Positions 43,293 through 53,448 of a stretch of DNA of 64,000 nucleotides are shown here, in pieces. Position numbers and translations under genes: made by a program. The first letter of the stretch is position 1; each line of letters starts with the position of its first letter. This DNA is from Paraburkholderia largidicola (lineage in GTDB: Bacteria; Pseudomonadota; Gammaproteobacteria; Burkholderiales; Burkholderiaceae), in contig NZ_AP023175.1 in NCBI RefSeq assembly GCF_013426895.1, positions 744,001 through 808,000 on the forward strand. The letters are read 5' to 3'. Below the pieces are notes generated by a model. The model had not been told where the DNA came from. It did not search any database and saw nothing but the letters and a program-made list of their open reading frames with translations.

Positions 43293-44234
43293 ATGACGCC
43301 ATCACTGAACTCCATCGTTTCGCGGCTGCATCTCAAGCAATTGCGGCTGCTGATTGCGCTAGGCGATCACGGCTCGCTGCTGCAAGCGGCCAAACAGGTG
43401 GCGCTGACGCAGCCGGGCGCGAGCAAGGCGCTGCAGGAAATCGAAACCACCTTTGGCACGGCATTGTTCAATCGCACGAACCGGGGGCTCGAACCGAACG
43501 AGGTCGGTCACTGCGTGATCCGGTACGCAAGGCTCATTCACACGGATCTCGCTCATCTGCGCGAGGAGATCGTCGGCATCCTGAGGGGGCATGGAGGCCG
43601 TGTCGCGGTCGGCGTGATCATGGGCGCCGTGCCGTTATTGACCGACGCGATCTCCGCGCTCGTCGAGCGGCATCCGGAAATGTCCGTGGAGATCGTCGAA
43701 GACACGAGCGCTACGCTGTTGAGCCAGATCGATGCGGGCAGACTCGATCTCGCCATCTGCCGCACCACGATCAGTCAGACGCCGCAGTTGTACGAAAGCG
43801 TTCAGTTGCAGGACGAGACGCTGGCCGTGATTGCGAATATCCATCATCCCGTTGGCCGCGCGAAGAAAGTCACGTTGAAGGAACTCGCCGAATATCGGTG
43901 GGTGGTGTATCGCGCGAACATGCCGATGCGGCTGCTACTGGAACGCGAGTTCCGCGACGCTGAAATTCGCTTTCCGCTTCACCTGCTGGAAACGACTTCG
44001 ATTTTCGCCACGCTGACGCTGCTGCAGAACAATCCTTCGCTTGTCGCGCTGGTCTCGATCGATGTCGCGCAGTTCTTCTCGCGTCACGGCATGACGCGCA
44101 GTCTTCCACTCAAGCTCGCTTCGCGCAGCGAACCCTATGAACTGGTGACACGAAAAGGCGCGCCCCTCTCGCCCGGCGCGCGCCTGCTCATGGATCAGCT
44201 AATGATTTCCAGAAGCACGACGGCGGCCGGATGA
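43293..44234 (+). CDS. LysR family transcriptional regulator
   Basis: A 313-aa regulator with N-terminal HTH (LHLKQLRLLIALGDHGSLLQ, then QPGASKALQEIE) and a C-terminal effector domain (about 95-300). The early HLKQLRLL and the GASKALQ pattern resemble the GbpR/galactose-binding-type branch. It is divergent from the iron alcohol dehydrogenase gene and therefore the probable regulator of the 36.8-43.1 kb catabolic set. Stop lies only about 85 bp before the next box and receiver gene. Confidence 0.9.
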   Translation: MTPSLNSIVSRLHLKQLRLLIALGDHGSLLQAAKQVALTQPGASKALQEIETTFGTALFNRTNRGLEPNEVGHCVIRYARLIHTDLAHLREEIVGILRGHGGRVAVGVIMGAVPLLTDAISALVERHPEMSVEIVEDTSATLLSQIDAGRLDLAICRTTISQTPQLYESVQLQDETLAVIANIHHPVGRAKKVTLKELAEYRWVVYRANMPMRLLLEREFRDAEIRFPLHLLETTSIFATLTLLQNNPSLVALVSIDVAQFFSRHGMTRSLPLKLASRSEPYELVTRKGAPLSPGARLLMDQLMISRSTTAAG

Positions 44235-44319
44235 CACGGCCATCTGCATGCGGCAACCGCGCACGCTTGCCGCTCCTCACCTTTCTGACTCGCGCTTCGT
44301 CGCCTCGCACAATGGTTTT

Positions 44320-44333
44320 TATACCAAGGTATG
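44320..44333. promoter_or_regulatory. TATAC-CAAG-GTATG dyad upstream of receiver 2
   Basis: Identical in arms and centre to the site at 25674-25687, within the shared TTTTATACCAAGGTATGGTT. It lies 103 bp before the GTG of receiver 2, and the intervening promoter and leader are also similar to those of receiver 1. Confidence 0.6.
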
Positions 44334-44387
44334 GTTGTCGCGTGCTTTCCGCACGGATTACCCTGAGTATCGAAAGCCAATTGATAA

Positions 44388-44418
44388 CTCACAAGGGTGC
44401 CGCGTATTCGCCCGTGAG
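44388..44418 (+). promoter_or_regulatory. 5' leader hairpin of receiver 2
   Basis: CTCAC pairs with GTGAG around a loop with TGCCGCG and TTCGCC, in the same place as the stem of receiver 1. One base pair differs in a compensatory way (C-G there, T-A here), which keeps the stem. It ends 18 bases before the GTG. Confidence 0.4.
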
Positions 44419-44436
44419 GTGACTCAGGGGGATCAC

Positions 44437-44808
44437 GTGACTCCTGGCGCGCTCGTTTCCATAGTCGAAGACGACGAATCGGTCCGCAAGGCCACCGAAA
44501 ATCTCATACGGTCGCTGGGATGGTCGGTGCTGTCTTTCGAATCCGCCGCCGCCTATCTTTCGTCCGGCGCCGTGTCCCGAACGGGGTGCCTGATTTCAGA
44601 TGTGACCATGTCGGAGATGACGGGCATCGAGATGCACGCGCATCTGATCTCGCAGGGATGCGCGCCGCCTACCCTGTTCATTACTGGCTTTCCGAACGCA
44701 CGAGACGAAGCCCTGGTGCTGGCCAACGGCGCCCTCGCCTATCTGGAGAAGCCGGTTGAATCGCAAGTCATATTGAACTGGGTCCAGAAATTGATCGGCA
44801 CACCTTGA
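44437..44808 (+). CDS. single-domain response regulator (receiver 2)
   Basis: A 123-aa receiver-only protein from GTG 44437 with CAGGGGGA upstream. Acidic pair in VSIVEDDESVRKATENLIRS, phospho-Asp in CLISDVTMSEM, LFITGFP and Lys in LEKPVES are present. It has no output domain. It is closely similar to receiver 1 and lies 12 bases before the frame of giant kinase 2, so the two are co-transcribed and probably functional partners, as phospho-acceptor or feedback element. The conserved box and leader suggest the same regulation as receiver 1. Confidence 0.88.
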   Translation: MTPGALVSIVEDDESVRKATENLIRSLGWSVLSFESAAAYLSSGAVSRTGCLISDVTMSEMTGIEMHAHLISQGCAPPTLFITGFPNARDEALVLANGALAYLEKPVESQVILNWVQKLIGTP

Positions 44809-44820
44809 GCCGCGTGTGCA

Positions 44821-47800
44821 ATGCGTCGCCCGGTAGTCACAAGCATCGATTTGCGAAAACGCACGGCGCAGCTTCATGGCGACATGATCGCGAAGTCAGC
44901 ATCACGCAACATCACCGTGGAACCAGGTTCGCAGCGAGACAACATGGATTACATGGATCTCACCGGATACGAGCTGGAGTGGCTGCGCGACGATGAAGAT
45001 TTCTCGTTGTACCGTGCCAGGCAACCGGGCAATCCTGTCTCGGTGCTCACGCTGGTCGCCGCGCGCCCTGCCTTTCGCAGCATTACGCGCCTCGAACATG
45101 AATATGAACTGGCGGCGCTGCTCGATTCCCGCTGGGCCGCTCAACCGCTCGCGCTCGGCCGCCACAATGCGCTGCCCACGCTGGTGCTCGACGATAACGG
45201 CTACGAGCCCCTCGATCGCGCACTGGGAAGGCCGCTCGAAATGACGCGCTTTCTGCGTCTCGCCCTCAATCTCGCGAGCGCAGTCGGCCAGGTTCACCGG
45301 CGCGGCCTCATTCACAAAGACATCAAACCTGCCAATGTGCTCGTCGACATTCACGACAACGTGCGGCTGACGGGGTTCGGCATCGCGTCGCAGTTACCAC
45401 AGGAACGTCAACCGCCCGCGCCGCCGGAAATCATCGCGGGTACGTTTGCCTATATGGCGCCCGAGCAGACGGGCCGGATGAACCGGTCGATCGACGCGCG
45501 CAGCGATCTCTATTCGCTTGGCGTCACGCTGTACGAGATGCTCACCGGGACGCTGCCATTCACGGCATCGGACCCGATGGAATGGATCCATTGTCATATC
45601 GCACGACGCCCGCCGCCGCCGGGTGAGCGGGTCGGCGGCATCCCTCGGCCCGTTGGGAGCATCGTGCTGAAGCTGCTGTCGAAAACGGCCGAGAATCGCT
45701 ACCAGACGGCCGCAGGTGTCGAAGCCGACCTCAGGGCGTGCCTCGATGCGTGGCAGGCGAACCACCGGATCGAACCGTTTTCGCCCGGTGCGCACGACGC
45801 GTCCGATCGGCTCCTGATCCCCGAAAAACTCTACGGGCGCGAAGACCAGATTACGGCGCTCGTCGAAGCCTTCGATCGCGTCGTAGCGAGCGGCACGACG
45901 GAAGTCGTGCTCGTCTCGGGGTATGCGGGCATCGGCAAGTCGTCCGTCGTCAACGAGTTGCACAAGGTGCTGGTACCGCCGCGCGGTCTGTTCGCGGCCG
46001 GCAAGGTGGATCAGTACAAGCGCGACATACCCTATATGACGTTGGCGCAAGCCTTTCAGTCGCTCGTGCGCGAACTGCTCGGCAAGAGCGACGAAGAGGT
46101 CGGCCAGTGGCGGCGTGAGTTGATGGACGCGCTGGGCACGAATGGCGAGCTGATGGTCAACCTCATTCCCGAGCTGGCGCTCATCATCGGCGAGCAGCCA
46201 GCCGTGCCCGCGCTTCTGCCGCGCGATGCGCAAAGCCGCTTTCAGCTCGTGTTCCGACGCTTCCTCGGCGTGTTCGCCAGGCGGGAGCATCCTCTCGCAT
46301 TGTTCGTCGACGACTTGCAGTGGCTGGACATCGCGACGCTCGAATTGATCGAGCACCTCGTGACGCATCCCGAGGTGCAGCATCTGTTGCTGGTCGGAGC
46401 GTATCGCGACAACGAAGTCGGTCCCACGCATCCGCTCACACGAATGCTAGGGCTGATCCGCAACGCCGGCGGGCGTATCGAAGAAACGGTGCTCGCACCG
46501 CTCATGCCTGAGAACATCGGTGAGCTGGTTGCCGATTCGCTGCACTGCGACCGCGCGACGGCTCAACCGCTTGCGCAACTCGTGCATCAGAAGACGGGCG
46601 GCAATCCCTTCTTTGCGATTCAGTTTCTGACAGCGCTGACGGACGAGAAGCTGCTCGCCTTCGACGGCAGTACAGCCAGCTGGACCTGGGACCTGCCGCG
46701 CATTCGCGCCAAAGGCTTTACCGAGAACGTCGCCGATCTGATGGCCGCGAAACTCGGCCGTCAGTCCGGGACGACGCAGGACGCGATGCGGCAATTGGCC
46801 TGTCTCGGCAATGTCGCCGGGATCGCGACGCTCACGCTGGTTCAGGGCGAGCCTGAGGAGACAATCCACGCGCAATTGTGGGACGCCGTGCGGGCGGGAC
46901 TCGTGTTCCGCGTGGATAGCGCCTATAAGTTCGCCCATGACCGCGTGCACGAGGCTGCCTACGCACTGATCCCCGAAGGCGAGCGCGCCGCCGCACACCT
47001 GAGGATCGGCCGCCTGCTCGCTTCACGCACGCCAGCCGATCAGGTCGAGGAAACCATCTTCGACATCGTGAACCACCTCAATCGCGGTATCCCGCTCATC
47101 ACGATGGACGACGAGCGACAGCGGGTGGTCGAACTGAACGTGACGGCGGGCAAGCGCGCCAAGCATTCAACCGCCTATTCCGCCGCTCGCAACCACTTTG
47201 CGCAAGCGGCTGCGCTGCTGTCACCGGAAGCATGGCAGCTTCGTTACCAGCCGACCTTCGATCTCTATCTCGAACTCTCCGAGTGCGAATATCTGATGGG
47301 GAACTTCGCCGACGCGGACGCGCTGTTCGACATGATCCTGCAGCGCGCACATTGCAAACTCGATCGGGCCAAGGTGTACAGCCTGCGCATCAAGCTGTAT
47401 CAGGTAGCGAGCAAGTACTACGAGGGCTTCGCCGTCGCGCTCGGCGCGCTGCGCGACTTCGGCCTCACGCTTCCAGAGTCCGATGAAGAAGTGCAGATCG
47501 CTGTCGAGACCGAGCTGCGCGCCGTGCCCGTCAATCTGGCGGGCCGCGCCATCATCGAGTTGATCGATGCACCGATGGCCGCCGATCCCACGATGCAGGC
47601 CATCATCAACCTGCTCGTCGACGCCGTGCCGTGCGCGTATATCGGCCGTCCCGTGTTCTATCCGCTCGTCACGCTGATGGCCGTCAATCTGTCGATGCGC
47701 CACGGCAACACCGATCAATCGAGTTTTGCGTACGGCGTCTACTCGCTGATGCTGGTCTCCGTCGTGAAGGATATCGAATCCGCGTTCCAGTTCTCCGAAC

Positions 47801-50532
47801 TCTCGCTGCGGCTGAACGACAAACTCGATAACCCGCGTCTGCGCGGAACGCTGCTTCATTTGCACGGCGATCACGTCAACTTCTGGCGCCATCACTTCGC
47901 GACGGGCATGCCGATTCTCGAACGCGCCTTCGTTGCGTGCCTCGAAGTGGGCGACTTCGTCTATGGCGGCTTTCTCGCCTTCGAAACGGTCTGGCAGATC
48001 ATCGAGAAAGGCGACGTCCTCGACGAGGTGCAGGCGCTATCGGCGAAATACGCGGCGTTCGCACGACAGAGCCACAACGACGCGGTGTACGAAACGATAC
48101 GGCTCGAACAACAGTTCGTCGCCAGTCTGCAGGGCCGCTCGAAGCATCTGCTCGAACTCGGCGACAGCACGTTCGACGAAGCGGCCAGTTTCGCCATCAT
48201 CACGGCGGCGACATTCGGTTGCGGCATCGTCTTCTATCACATCATGAAGCAGATCCTCGCCTTCCTGAACGGCGAGTACGCGGAGGCATTCGCCTGTGCA
48301 GCGCGCGCAGAGCCCGTGCTGCCTGCCGCCATGAGCATGCCGATCGAGGCGACCTGCCATTTCATCCACGCGCTCACGCTGACGGCGCTCTATCCGACGG
48401 CATCCGCTGTCGAACAGCAGGAATACAGGCAAATCCTCGAATCGAAATTCAGCAAGTTCGAGCTATGGACCAGCAACTGCCCCGAGAACTTTCGCAACCG
48501 CCAGGCGCTGGTGCTGGCAGAGGTCGCGCGTATCGACGGCCGCCACGCCGACGCGATGTACCTCTACGAGGAAGCCATCCGGTCCAGCCGCGAGCACGGT
48601 TTCATCCACAATCAGGCTCTCGCCAACGAACTCGCGGCGCGGTTCTATGCGGAGCGCGGCTTCGAGACCATCGCCGACACCTACCTGCGAAACGCGCGGT
48701 CCTGCTATGCAAGCTGGGGCGCCGATGGCAAGGTCCGGCAACTGGACCAGACCTACGCGCAGTTGCGCCAGGACGTCTCGTCGCGCTCCGAGAGCACCAT
48801 CGCAACTTCCGTCGAGCAACTGGATCTCGCCACGGTCGTCAAGGTGTCGCAGGCGATGTTCAGTGAGATCGGCCTGAGCGAACTGATTCACGCGCTGATG
48901 GTGCTCGCGCTCGAGCACGCCGGCGCGGACCGGGGCGTGCTGGTTCTGCCGCAAGGCGACGACCTGTGGATCGAGGCTGAAGCCACGACGCTGCGCGACA
49001 AGGTCGAGGTTCGCATTCCGCACACGCGTGTCGCGCCCGCGGAACTTCCCGAATCGATCCTGAGATACGTCGTCCGCACGGGGGAAAGTCTGCTGCTGGA
49101 CGATGCCACGCACCAGAGTCCGTTCTCGACGGATGAGTACATCCGGCGCCGCGAATGCAGATCGATTCTCTGTCTGCCGCTGATCAAGCAGGCACAGCTG
49201 ATCGGCGTGCTGTACGTGGAAAACACGATGACGCCGCATGTGTTCACGCCGGCGCGTATTGCCGTGCTGCGGCTGCTCGCGTCGCAAGCCGCGATTTCGC
49301 TGGAGAACGCGCGGCTCTATGCGGACCTTCAGCGCAGCGAGCACCGCTATCGCGACCTGTTCAGCGAAACGCCCGTTGGCCTCTGGCGGACTGAGTCGCG
49401 GGTAGTGAATGACATGCTGGCGCAAGTGCGGGCGCAAGGCGTGCAGGATATTTCGGCGTATATCCATGAGCACCCCGAATGGCTCGCACGCGTGTCCGAT
49501 TCACTGATCCTCGAAGACGCGAACAAACATGCCGTGCAAATGTTCGGCGCACGCGACCGCAGCGAGTTGCTTGGGCCGATGACGTGGGTATGGCGAGAGA
49601 ATCCGTCGACATTCCATCATGCGCTGGAAAGCAGGTTCAACGGCGAAGAGTTGTTTCAGGAAACAACGAAGTTTCCAACGCTCGATGGACGCGTCATCGA
49701 TGTGCTCTTTACGGTTGCACGGCCCCAGCGTGATGACGATCCAGGCATCACCGTGGTCAGTCTGGTCGATCTGACCGAGCGGATTCGCGCGCAGGAAATG
49801 CTTCAGCGCGTGCAGGCGGACTTTGCGCACGCCGCGCGGATCTCGATGCTCGGCGAGCTGACCGCGTCGATCGCGCACGAGTTGAAACAGCCGCTCGCTT
49901 CCATCGTAATGAACGGTCAGGCGAGTCTCGGCTGGCTCAACCGGCCGGAGCCCAATCTGGAAGAAGCGCGCGCCACGAGCACGCGCATCATCGCCGATGC
50001 GCGGCATGCGATCGACATCATTGGCCGCATTCGTGGCATGGCGGTGCGTCGCGCGCCCGAGCGCACGCTGGTGTCGCTCGACGAACTCATCGACGAGGCG
50101 CTGGTGTTCTTGCGCTATGAAGCGCACTCGCGGCGTGTCACCGTGACACGCCAGTTCGCAGCCGGACCGCCACAGGTTCTCGCTGACCGCATCCAGTTGC
50201 AGCAAGTCATCGTCAATCTCACCGTCAACGCGATGCAGGCCATGGAGCAGGCGCACAGCGAGCGGCGTGAAATCACGATCCGCGTGGCCACGCAAGACGC
50301 GGCCACATTGCACTGCGCGATCGAAGACAGCGGACCCGGCATCATCCCCGCCTATCTCAGGAGCCTGTTCGAGAGCTTCTTTACGACCAAGGAGAACGGG
50401 ATGGGGATGGGCCTGCCCATCTGCCGGTCCATCATCGAGGCCCACGGCGGACGCATATCGGCGGACAACGCGTCCATCCATGGCGGCGCGCGTTTTCACT
50501 TTACGCTTCCGGCGGCTAGCGGACCTGACTAG
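44821..50532 (+). CDS. giant hybrid sensor: kinase-like, AAA ATPase, GAF, PAS, histidine kinase (1903 aa)
   Basis: Same architecture as the protein at 5629-11169. Kinase-like domain (about 50-310) keeps HKDIKPAN (165-172), but DFG reads GFG and the beta-3 Lys is not seen. Walker A GYAGIGKS (367-374) and Walker B LFVDDLQWLD follow, then a long helical region, GAF (about 1340-1515), a PAS-like segment, HisKA with AHELKQPLAS (His near 1686) and HATPase with DSGPGII and MGMGLPICRS. Three starts are possible (44821, 44884, 44944); alignment with the paralogue favours the last, position relative to receiver 2 the first. It presumably phosphorylates receiver 2 and perhaps FixJ-type regulators in the window. 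Confidence 0.92.
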   Translation: MRRPVVTSIDLRKRTAQLHGDMIAKSASRNITVEPGSQRDNMDYMDLTGYELEWLRDDEDFSLYRARQPGNPVSVLTLVAARPAFRSITRLEHEYELAALLDSRWAAQPLALGRHNALPTLVLDDNGYEPLDRALGRPLEMTRFLRLALNLASAVGQVHRRGLIHKDIKPANVLVDIHDNVRLTGFGIASQLPQERQPPAPPEIIAGTFAYMAPEQTGRMNRSIDARSDLYSLGVTLYEMLTGTLPFTASDPMEWIHCHIARRPPPPGERVGGIPRPVGSIVLKLLSKTAENRYQTAAGVEADLRACLDAWQANHRIEPFSPGAHDASDRLLIPEKLYGREDQITALVEAFDRVVASGTTEVVLVSGYAGIGKSSVVNELHKVLVPPRGLFAAGKVDQYKRDIPYMTLAQAFQSLVRELLGKSDEEVGQWRRELMDALGTNGELMVNLIPELALIIGEQPAVPALLPRDAQSRFQLVFRRFLGVFARREHPLALFVDDLQWLDIATLELIEHLVTHPEVQHLLLVGAYRDNEVGPTHPLTRMLGLIRNAGGRIEETVLAPLMPENIGELVADSLHCDRATAQPLAQLVHQKTGGNPFFAIQFLTALTDEKLLAFDGSTASWTWDLPRIRAKGFTENVADLMAAKLGRQSGTTQDAMRQLACLGNVAGIATLTLVQGEPEETIHAQLWDAVRAGLVFRVDSAYKFAHDRVHEAAYALIPEGERAAAHLRIGRLLASRTPADQVEETIFDIVNHLNRGIPLITMDDERQRVVELNVTAGKRAKHSTAYSAARNHFAQAAALLSPEAWQLRYQPTFDLYLELSECEYLMGNFADADALFDMILQRAHCKLDRAKVYSLRIKLYQVASKYYEGFAVALGALRDFGLTLPESDEEVQIAVETELRAVPVNLAGRAIIELIDAPMAADPTMQAIINLLVDAVPCAYIGRPVFYPLVTLMAVNLSMRHGNTDQSSFAYGVYSLMLVSVVKDIESAFQFSELSLRLNDKLDNPRLRGTLLHLHGDHVNFWRHHFATGMPILERAFVACLEVGDFVYGGFLAFETVWQIIEKGDVLDEVQALSAKYAAFARQSHNDAVYETIRLEQQFVASLQGRSKHLLELGDSTFDEAASFAIITAATFGCGIVFYHIMKQILAFLNGEYAEAFACAARAEPVLPAAMSMPIEATCHFIHALTLTALYPTASAVEQQEYRQILESKFSKFELWTSNCPENFRNRQALVLAEVARIDGRHADAMYLYEEAIRSSREHGFIHNQALANELAARFYAERGFETIADTYLRNARSCYASWGADGKVRQLDQTYAQLRQDVSSRSESTIATSVEQLDLATVVKVSQAMFSEIGLSELIHALMVLALEHAGADRGVLVLPQGDDLWIEAEATTLRDKVEVRIPHTRVAPAELPESILRYVVRTGESLLLDDATHQSPFSTDEYIRRRECRSILCLPLIKQAQLIGVLYVENTMTPHVFTPARIAVLRLLASQAAISLENARLYADLQRSEHRYRDLFSETPVGLWRTESRVVNDMLAQVRAQGVQDISAYIHEHPEWLARVSDSLILEDANKHAVQMFGARDRSELLGPMTWVWRENPSTFHHALESRFNGEELFQETTKFPTLDGRVIDVLFTVARPQRDDDPGITVVSLVDLTERIRAQEMLQRVQADFAHAARISMLGELTASIAHELKQPLASIVMNGQASLGWLNRPEPNLEEARATSTRIIADARHAIDIIGRIRGMAVRRAPERTLVSLDELIDEALVFLRYEAHSRRVTVTRQFAAGPPQVLADRIQLQQVIVNLTVNAMQAMEQAHSERREITIRVATQDAATLHCAIEDSGPGIIPAYLRSLFESFFTTKENGMGMGLPICRSIIEAHGGRISADNASIHGGARFHFTLPAASGPD

Positions 50533-50602
50533 CGGACCCGGCTAACGACGCGCTCGCGCGATAGCGGCCTTTATCACCGCAACGACCCGGCGCCGCAAAA
50601 AA

Positions 50603-50636
50603 AATGGCGCCGCCGGGCTCAGCCCGCGACGCCATT
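50603..50636 (-). terminator. terminator of acnB (and of giant kinase 2)
   Basis: AATGGCG..CGGGCT / AGCCCG..CGCCATT forms a strong stem. On the minus strand it is followed by a run of eight T residues, a classic rho-independent stop for acnB. It may also serve the convergent kinase gene. Confidence 0.8.
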
Positions 50637-50684
50637 CCGTGGCGCTACGACGAGAACATCACGCCGCAGCCTGCCAGCATGTTT

Positions 50685-53270
50685 TTACATCTGCACCGTG
50701 TCGGCGACTTCCTTGAAGTCTTCGATCTGGTCGAAGTTCATGTACTGGTAGATCGCGTCGCCGTTGGCGTTCAGCACGCCCATGTCGGCCATGTACTCTT
50801 CCTTGCTCGGGATCTTGCCCAGGCGCGAGCAGATCGCCGCCAGTTCCGCCGAGCCGAGATACACGTTCGTGTTCTTGCCCAGGCGGTTCGGGAAGTTACG
50901 CGTCGACGTCGACATGACCGTCGCGCCTTCGCGCACCTGTGCCTGATTGCCCATGCACAGCGAGCAGCCCGGCATTTCGGTACGGGCACCGGCTGTGCCG
51001 AACACGCCGTAATGGCCTTCTTCCGTCAGCTGCTTCTGGTCCATCTTGGTCGGCGGCGCCACCCACAGCTTGACGGGGATGTCGCGCTTGCCTTCCAGCA
51101 GCTTCGACGCGGCACGGAAGTGACCGATGTTGGTCATGCACGAGCCGATGAACACTTCGTCGATCTTGGCGCCTGCCACGTCCGACAGCGTCTTCACGTC
51201 GTCCGGATCATTCGGGCAGGCCACGATGGGTTCGTGGATGTCGGCCAGGTCGATCTCGATGACGGCTGCGTATTCGGCGTCGGCATCCGGTTGCAGCAGC
51301 TGCGGGTCGGCCAGCCACGCTTCCATCGCCTTGATACGGCGTTGCAGGCTGCGCGGGTCCTGGTAGCCCTGAGCGATCATCCACTTCAGCAGCGTGATGT
51401 TGCTGTTGAGGTATTCGATGATCGGTTCCTTGTTCAGGTGGACCGTGCAGCCAGCGGCCGAGCGCTCGGCGGACGCATCCGACAGTTCGAACGCCTGCTC
51501 GACCTTCAGATCGGGCAGACCTTCGATTTCGAGAATGCGGCCCGAGAAGATGTTCTTCTTGCCCTGCTTCGCAACCGTCAGCATGCCTTGCTTGATGGCG
51601 TACAGCGGGATCGCGTTGACGAGATCACGCAGCGTCACGCCCGGCTGCATCTTGCCCTTGAAGCGGACCAGCACCGATTCCGGCATGTCCAGCGGCATCG
51701 TGCCCGTGGCAGCCGCGAAGGCCACCAGGCCCGAACCGGCCGGGAAGCTGATGCCGATCGGGAAACGAGTGTGCGAGTCGCCGCCCGTGCCCACGGTGTC
51801 GGGCAGCAGCATGCGGTTCAGCCACGAGTGGATCACGCCGTCGCCCGGACGCAGCGCGATGCCGCCACGGTTGCTGATGAAGTTCGGCAGGGTCTGGTGC
51901 GTCTTGACGTCCACCGGCTTCGGATACGCAGCCGTGTGGCAGAACGACTGCATGACGAGGTCGGCCGAGAAGCCGAGGCACGCCAGGTCCTTCAGTTCGT
52001 CGCGGGTCATCGGTCCGGTGGTGTCCTGCGAGCCGACCGAGGTCATGCGCGGTTCGCAGTAGGCGCCCGGACGGACGCCCTGGCCTTCCGGCAGGCCGCA
52101 GGCGCGGCCGACCATCTTCTGCGCGAGCGAGAAGCCCTTGCCGCTGTCGGCCGGCTGTTGCGGCAGGCGGAACAGCGTCGACGGCGCCAGACCCAGCGCT
52201 TCACGTGCCTTGGCCGTCAGTCCGCGACCGATGATCAGCGGAATGCGGCCGCCGGCGCGCACTTCGTCGAACAGCACGTCGGACTTGACCTGGAACTCGG
52301 CGATCACTTCGCCGTTCTTCAGGGCCTTGCCTTCGTAGGGACGCAGTTCGACCACGTCGCCCATATCCATCTTCGACACGTCGAGTTCGATCGGCAGCGC
52401 GCCGGCGTCTTCCATCGTGTTGTAGAAGATCGGGGCGATCTTGCTGCCCAGGCACACGCCGCCGAAGCGCTTGTTCGGGATGAAGGGGATGTCTTCGCCC
52501 GTGAACCACAGCACCGAGTTGGTGGCCGACTTGCGCGACGAGCCCGTGCCGACCACGTCGCCGACGTAGGCGACCAGGTGGCCCTTTTCTTTCAGCGACT
52601 CGATGAACTTGACGGGACCGCGCTTGCCATCTTCTTCCGGCGTGATGCCGGGGCGCGCGTTCTTCAGCATCGCCAGCGCGTGCATCGGGATGTCCGGGCG
52701 GGTGGTGGCGTCCGGAGCGGGCGACAGGTCGTCGGTGTTGGTTTCGCCCGTCACCTTGAACACGGTGATGGTCAGGCTTTCCGGCACTTCCGGACGGCTC
52801 GTGAACCATTCGGCGTCGGCCCAGCTTTGCAGCACGGCGCGCGCGTTGGCATTGCCCTTGTCGGCCAGTTCCTTGACGTCGTGGAACTGGTCGAACATCA
52901 GCAGGGTTTTCTTCAGCGCGTCGGCGGCCACGGTGCCCACTTCGGCGTCGGACAGCAGTTCGATCAGCGGGGCGATGTTGTAGCCGCCCAGCATCGTGCC
53001 GAGCAGTTCGGTGGCGCGAGCGCGCGAGATCAGCGCGCAGGCGGTCTCGCCCTTGGCCACGGCAGCCAGGAAGCCTGCCTTCACGCGGGCCGCTTCGTCC
53101 ACGCCCGCGGGCACGCGGTGGGTGATCAGCTCGAGCAGGGTCTGCTCTTCGCCGGCGGGCGGATTGGTCAGCAGTTCCACCAGCTCGGCGGTCTGCTGAG
53201 CCGTCAGCGGCAGGGGAGGAATGCCGAGCGCGGCGCGCGCGGCTACATGAGCACGAAAGTTTTCAAGCAT
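50685..53270 (-). CDS. acnB: aconitate hydratase B
   Basis: An 861-aa bifunctional aconitase/2-methylisocitrate dehydratase of the AcnB type with an N-terminal HEAT-like domain ([16 protein letters not shown] start) and the swapped domain order typical of AcnB. The iron-sulfur Cys residues are in [12 protein letters not shown] and [21 protein letters not shown] and [11 protein letters not shown] are also conserved. The length matches E. coli AcnB (about 865). The start is ATG 53270; a longer frame to 53378 is upstream untranslated DNA. It acts in the TCA cycle between citrate and isocitrate. It is monocistronic and ends at a strong terminator. Confidence 0.97.
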   Translation of the reverse strand: MLENFRAHVAARAALGIPPLPLTAQQTAELVELLTNPPAGEEQTLLELITHRVPAGVDEAARVKAGFLAAVAKGETACALISRARATELLGTMLGGYNIAPLIELLSDAEVGTVAADALKKTLLMFDQFHDVKELADKGNANARAVLQSWADAEWFTSRPEVPESLTITVFKVTGETNTDDLSPAPDATTRPDIPMHALAMLKNARPGITPEEDGKRGPVKFIESLKEKGHLVAYVGDVVGTGSSRKSATNSVLWFTGEDIPFIPNKRFGGVCLGSKIAPIFYNTMEDAGALPIELDVSKMDMGDVVELRPYEGKALKNGEVIAEFQVKSDVLFDEVRAGGRIPLIIGRGLTAKAREALGLAPSTLFRLPQQPADSGKGFSLAQKMVGRACGLPEGQGVRPGAYCEPRMTSVGSQDTTGPMTRDELKDLACLGFSADLVMQSFCHTAAYPKPVDVKTHQTLPNFISNRGGIALRPGDGVIHSWLNRMLLPDTVGTGGDSHTRFPIGISFPAGSGLVAFAAATGTMPLDMPESVLVRFKGKMQPGVTLRDLVNAIPLYAIKQGMLTVAKQGKKNIFSGRILEIEGLPDLKVEQAFELSDASAERSAAGCTVHLNKEPIIEYLNSNITLLKWMIAQGYQDPRSLQRRIKAMEAWLADPQLLQPDADAEYAAVIEIDLADIHEPIVACPNDPDDVKTLSDVAGAKIDEVFIGSCMTNIGHFRAASKLLEGKRDIPVKLWVAPPTKMDQKQLTEEGHYGVFGTAGARTEMPGCSLCMGNQAQVREGATVMSTSTRNFPNRLGKNTNVYLGSAELAAICSRLGKIPSKEEYMADMGVLNANGDAIYQYMNFDQIEDFKEVADTVQM

Positions 53271-53448
53271 GGGAGACCTGCTGGTATTGCGTTTCAGGGG
53301 AGGACTTGTCAGGCGCGTCGAAGCTGTTCCGGGCACTGCTTTGATCGCGATTTTAATTGCAATGCCTGATGAGGTCAAATGTCTTATGTCTTATATAAGA
53401 GTTGAGAGACAAAAACCCTGAAAAACCCGGCACTTGAAAGAACGTTGA

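Noticed and set aside
44248..44436. N-terminal extension of receiver 2
   Set aside because: Same reasons as for receiver 1: the box and hairpin lie in it, and the GTG at 44437 follows a strong site.
50604..53369. A 921-codon open frame on the plus strand opposite acnB
   Set aside because: It is the reverse-strand shadow of a highly conserved GC-rich gene, has Arg/His-rich composition with no family resemblance, and acnB explains the region fully.
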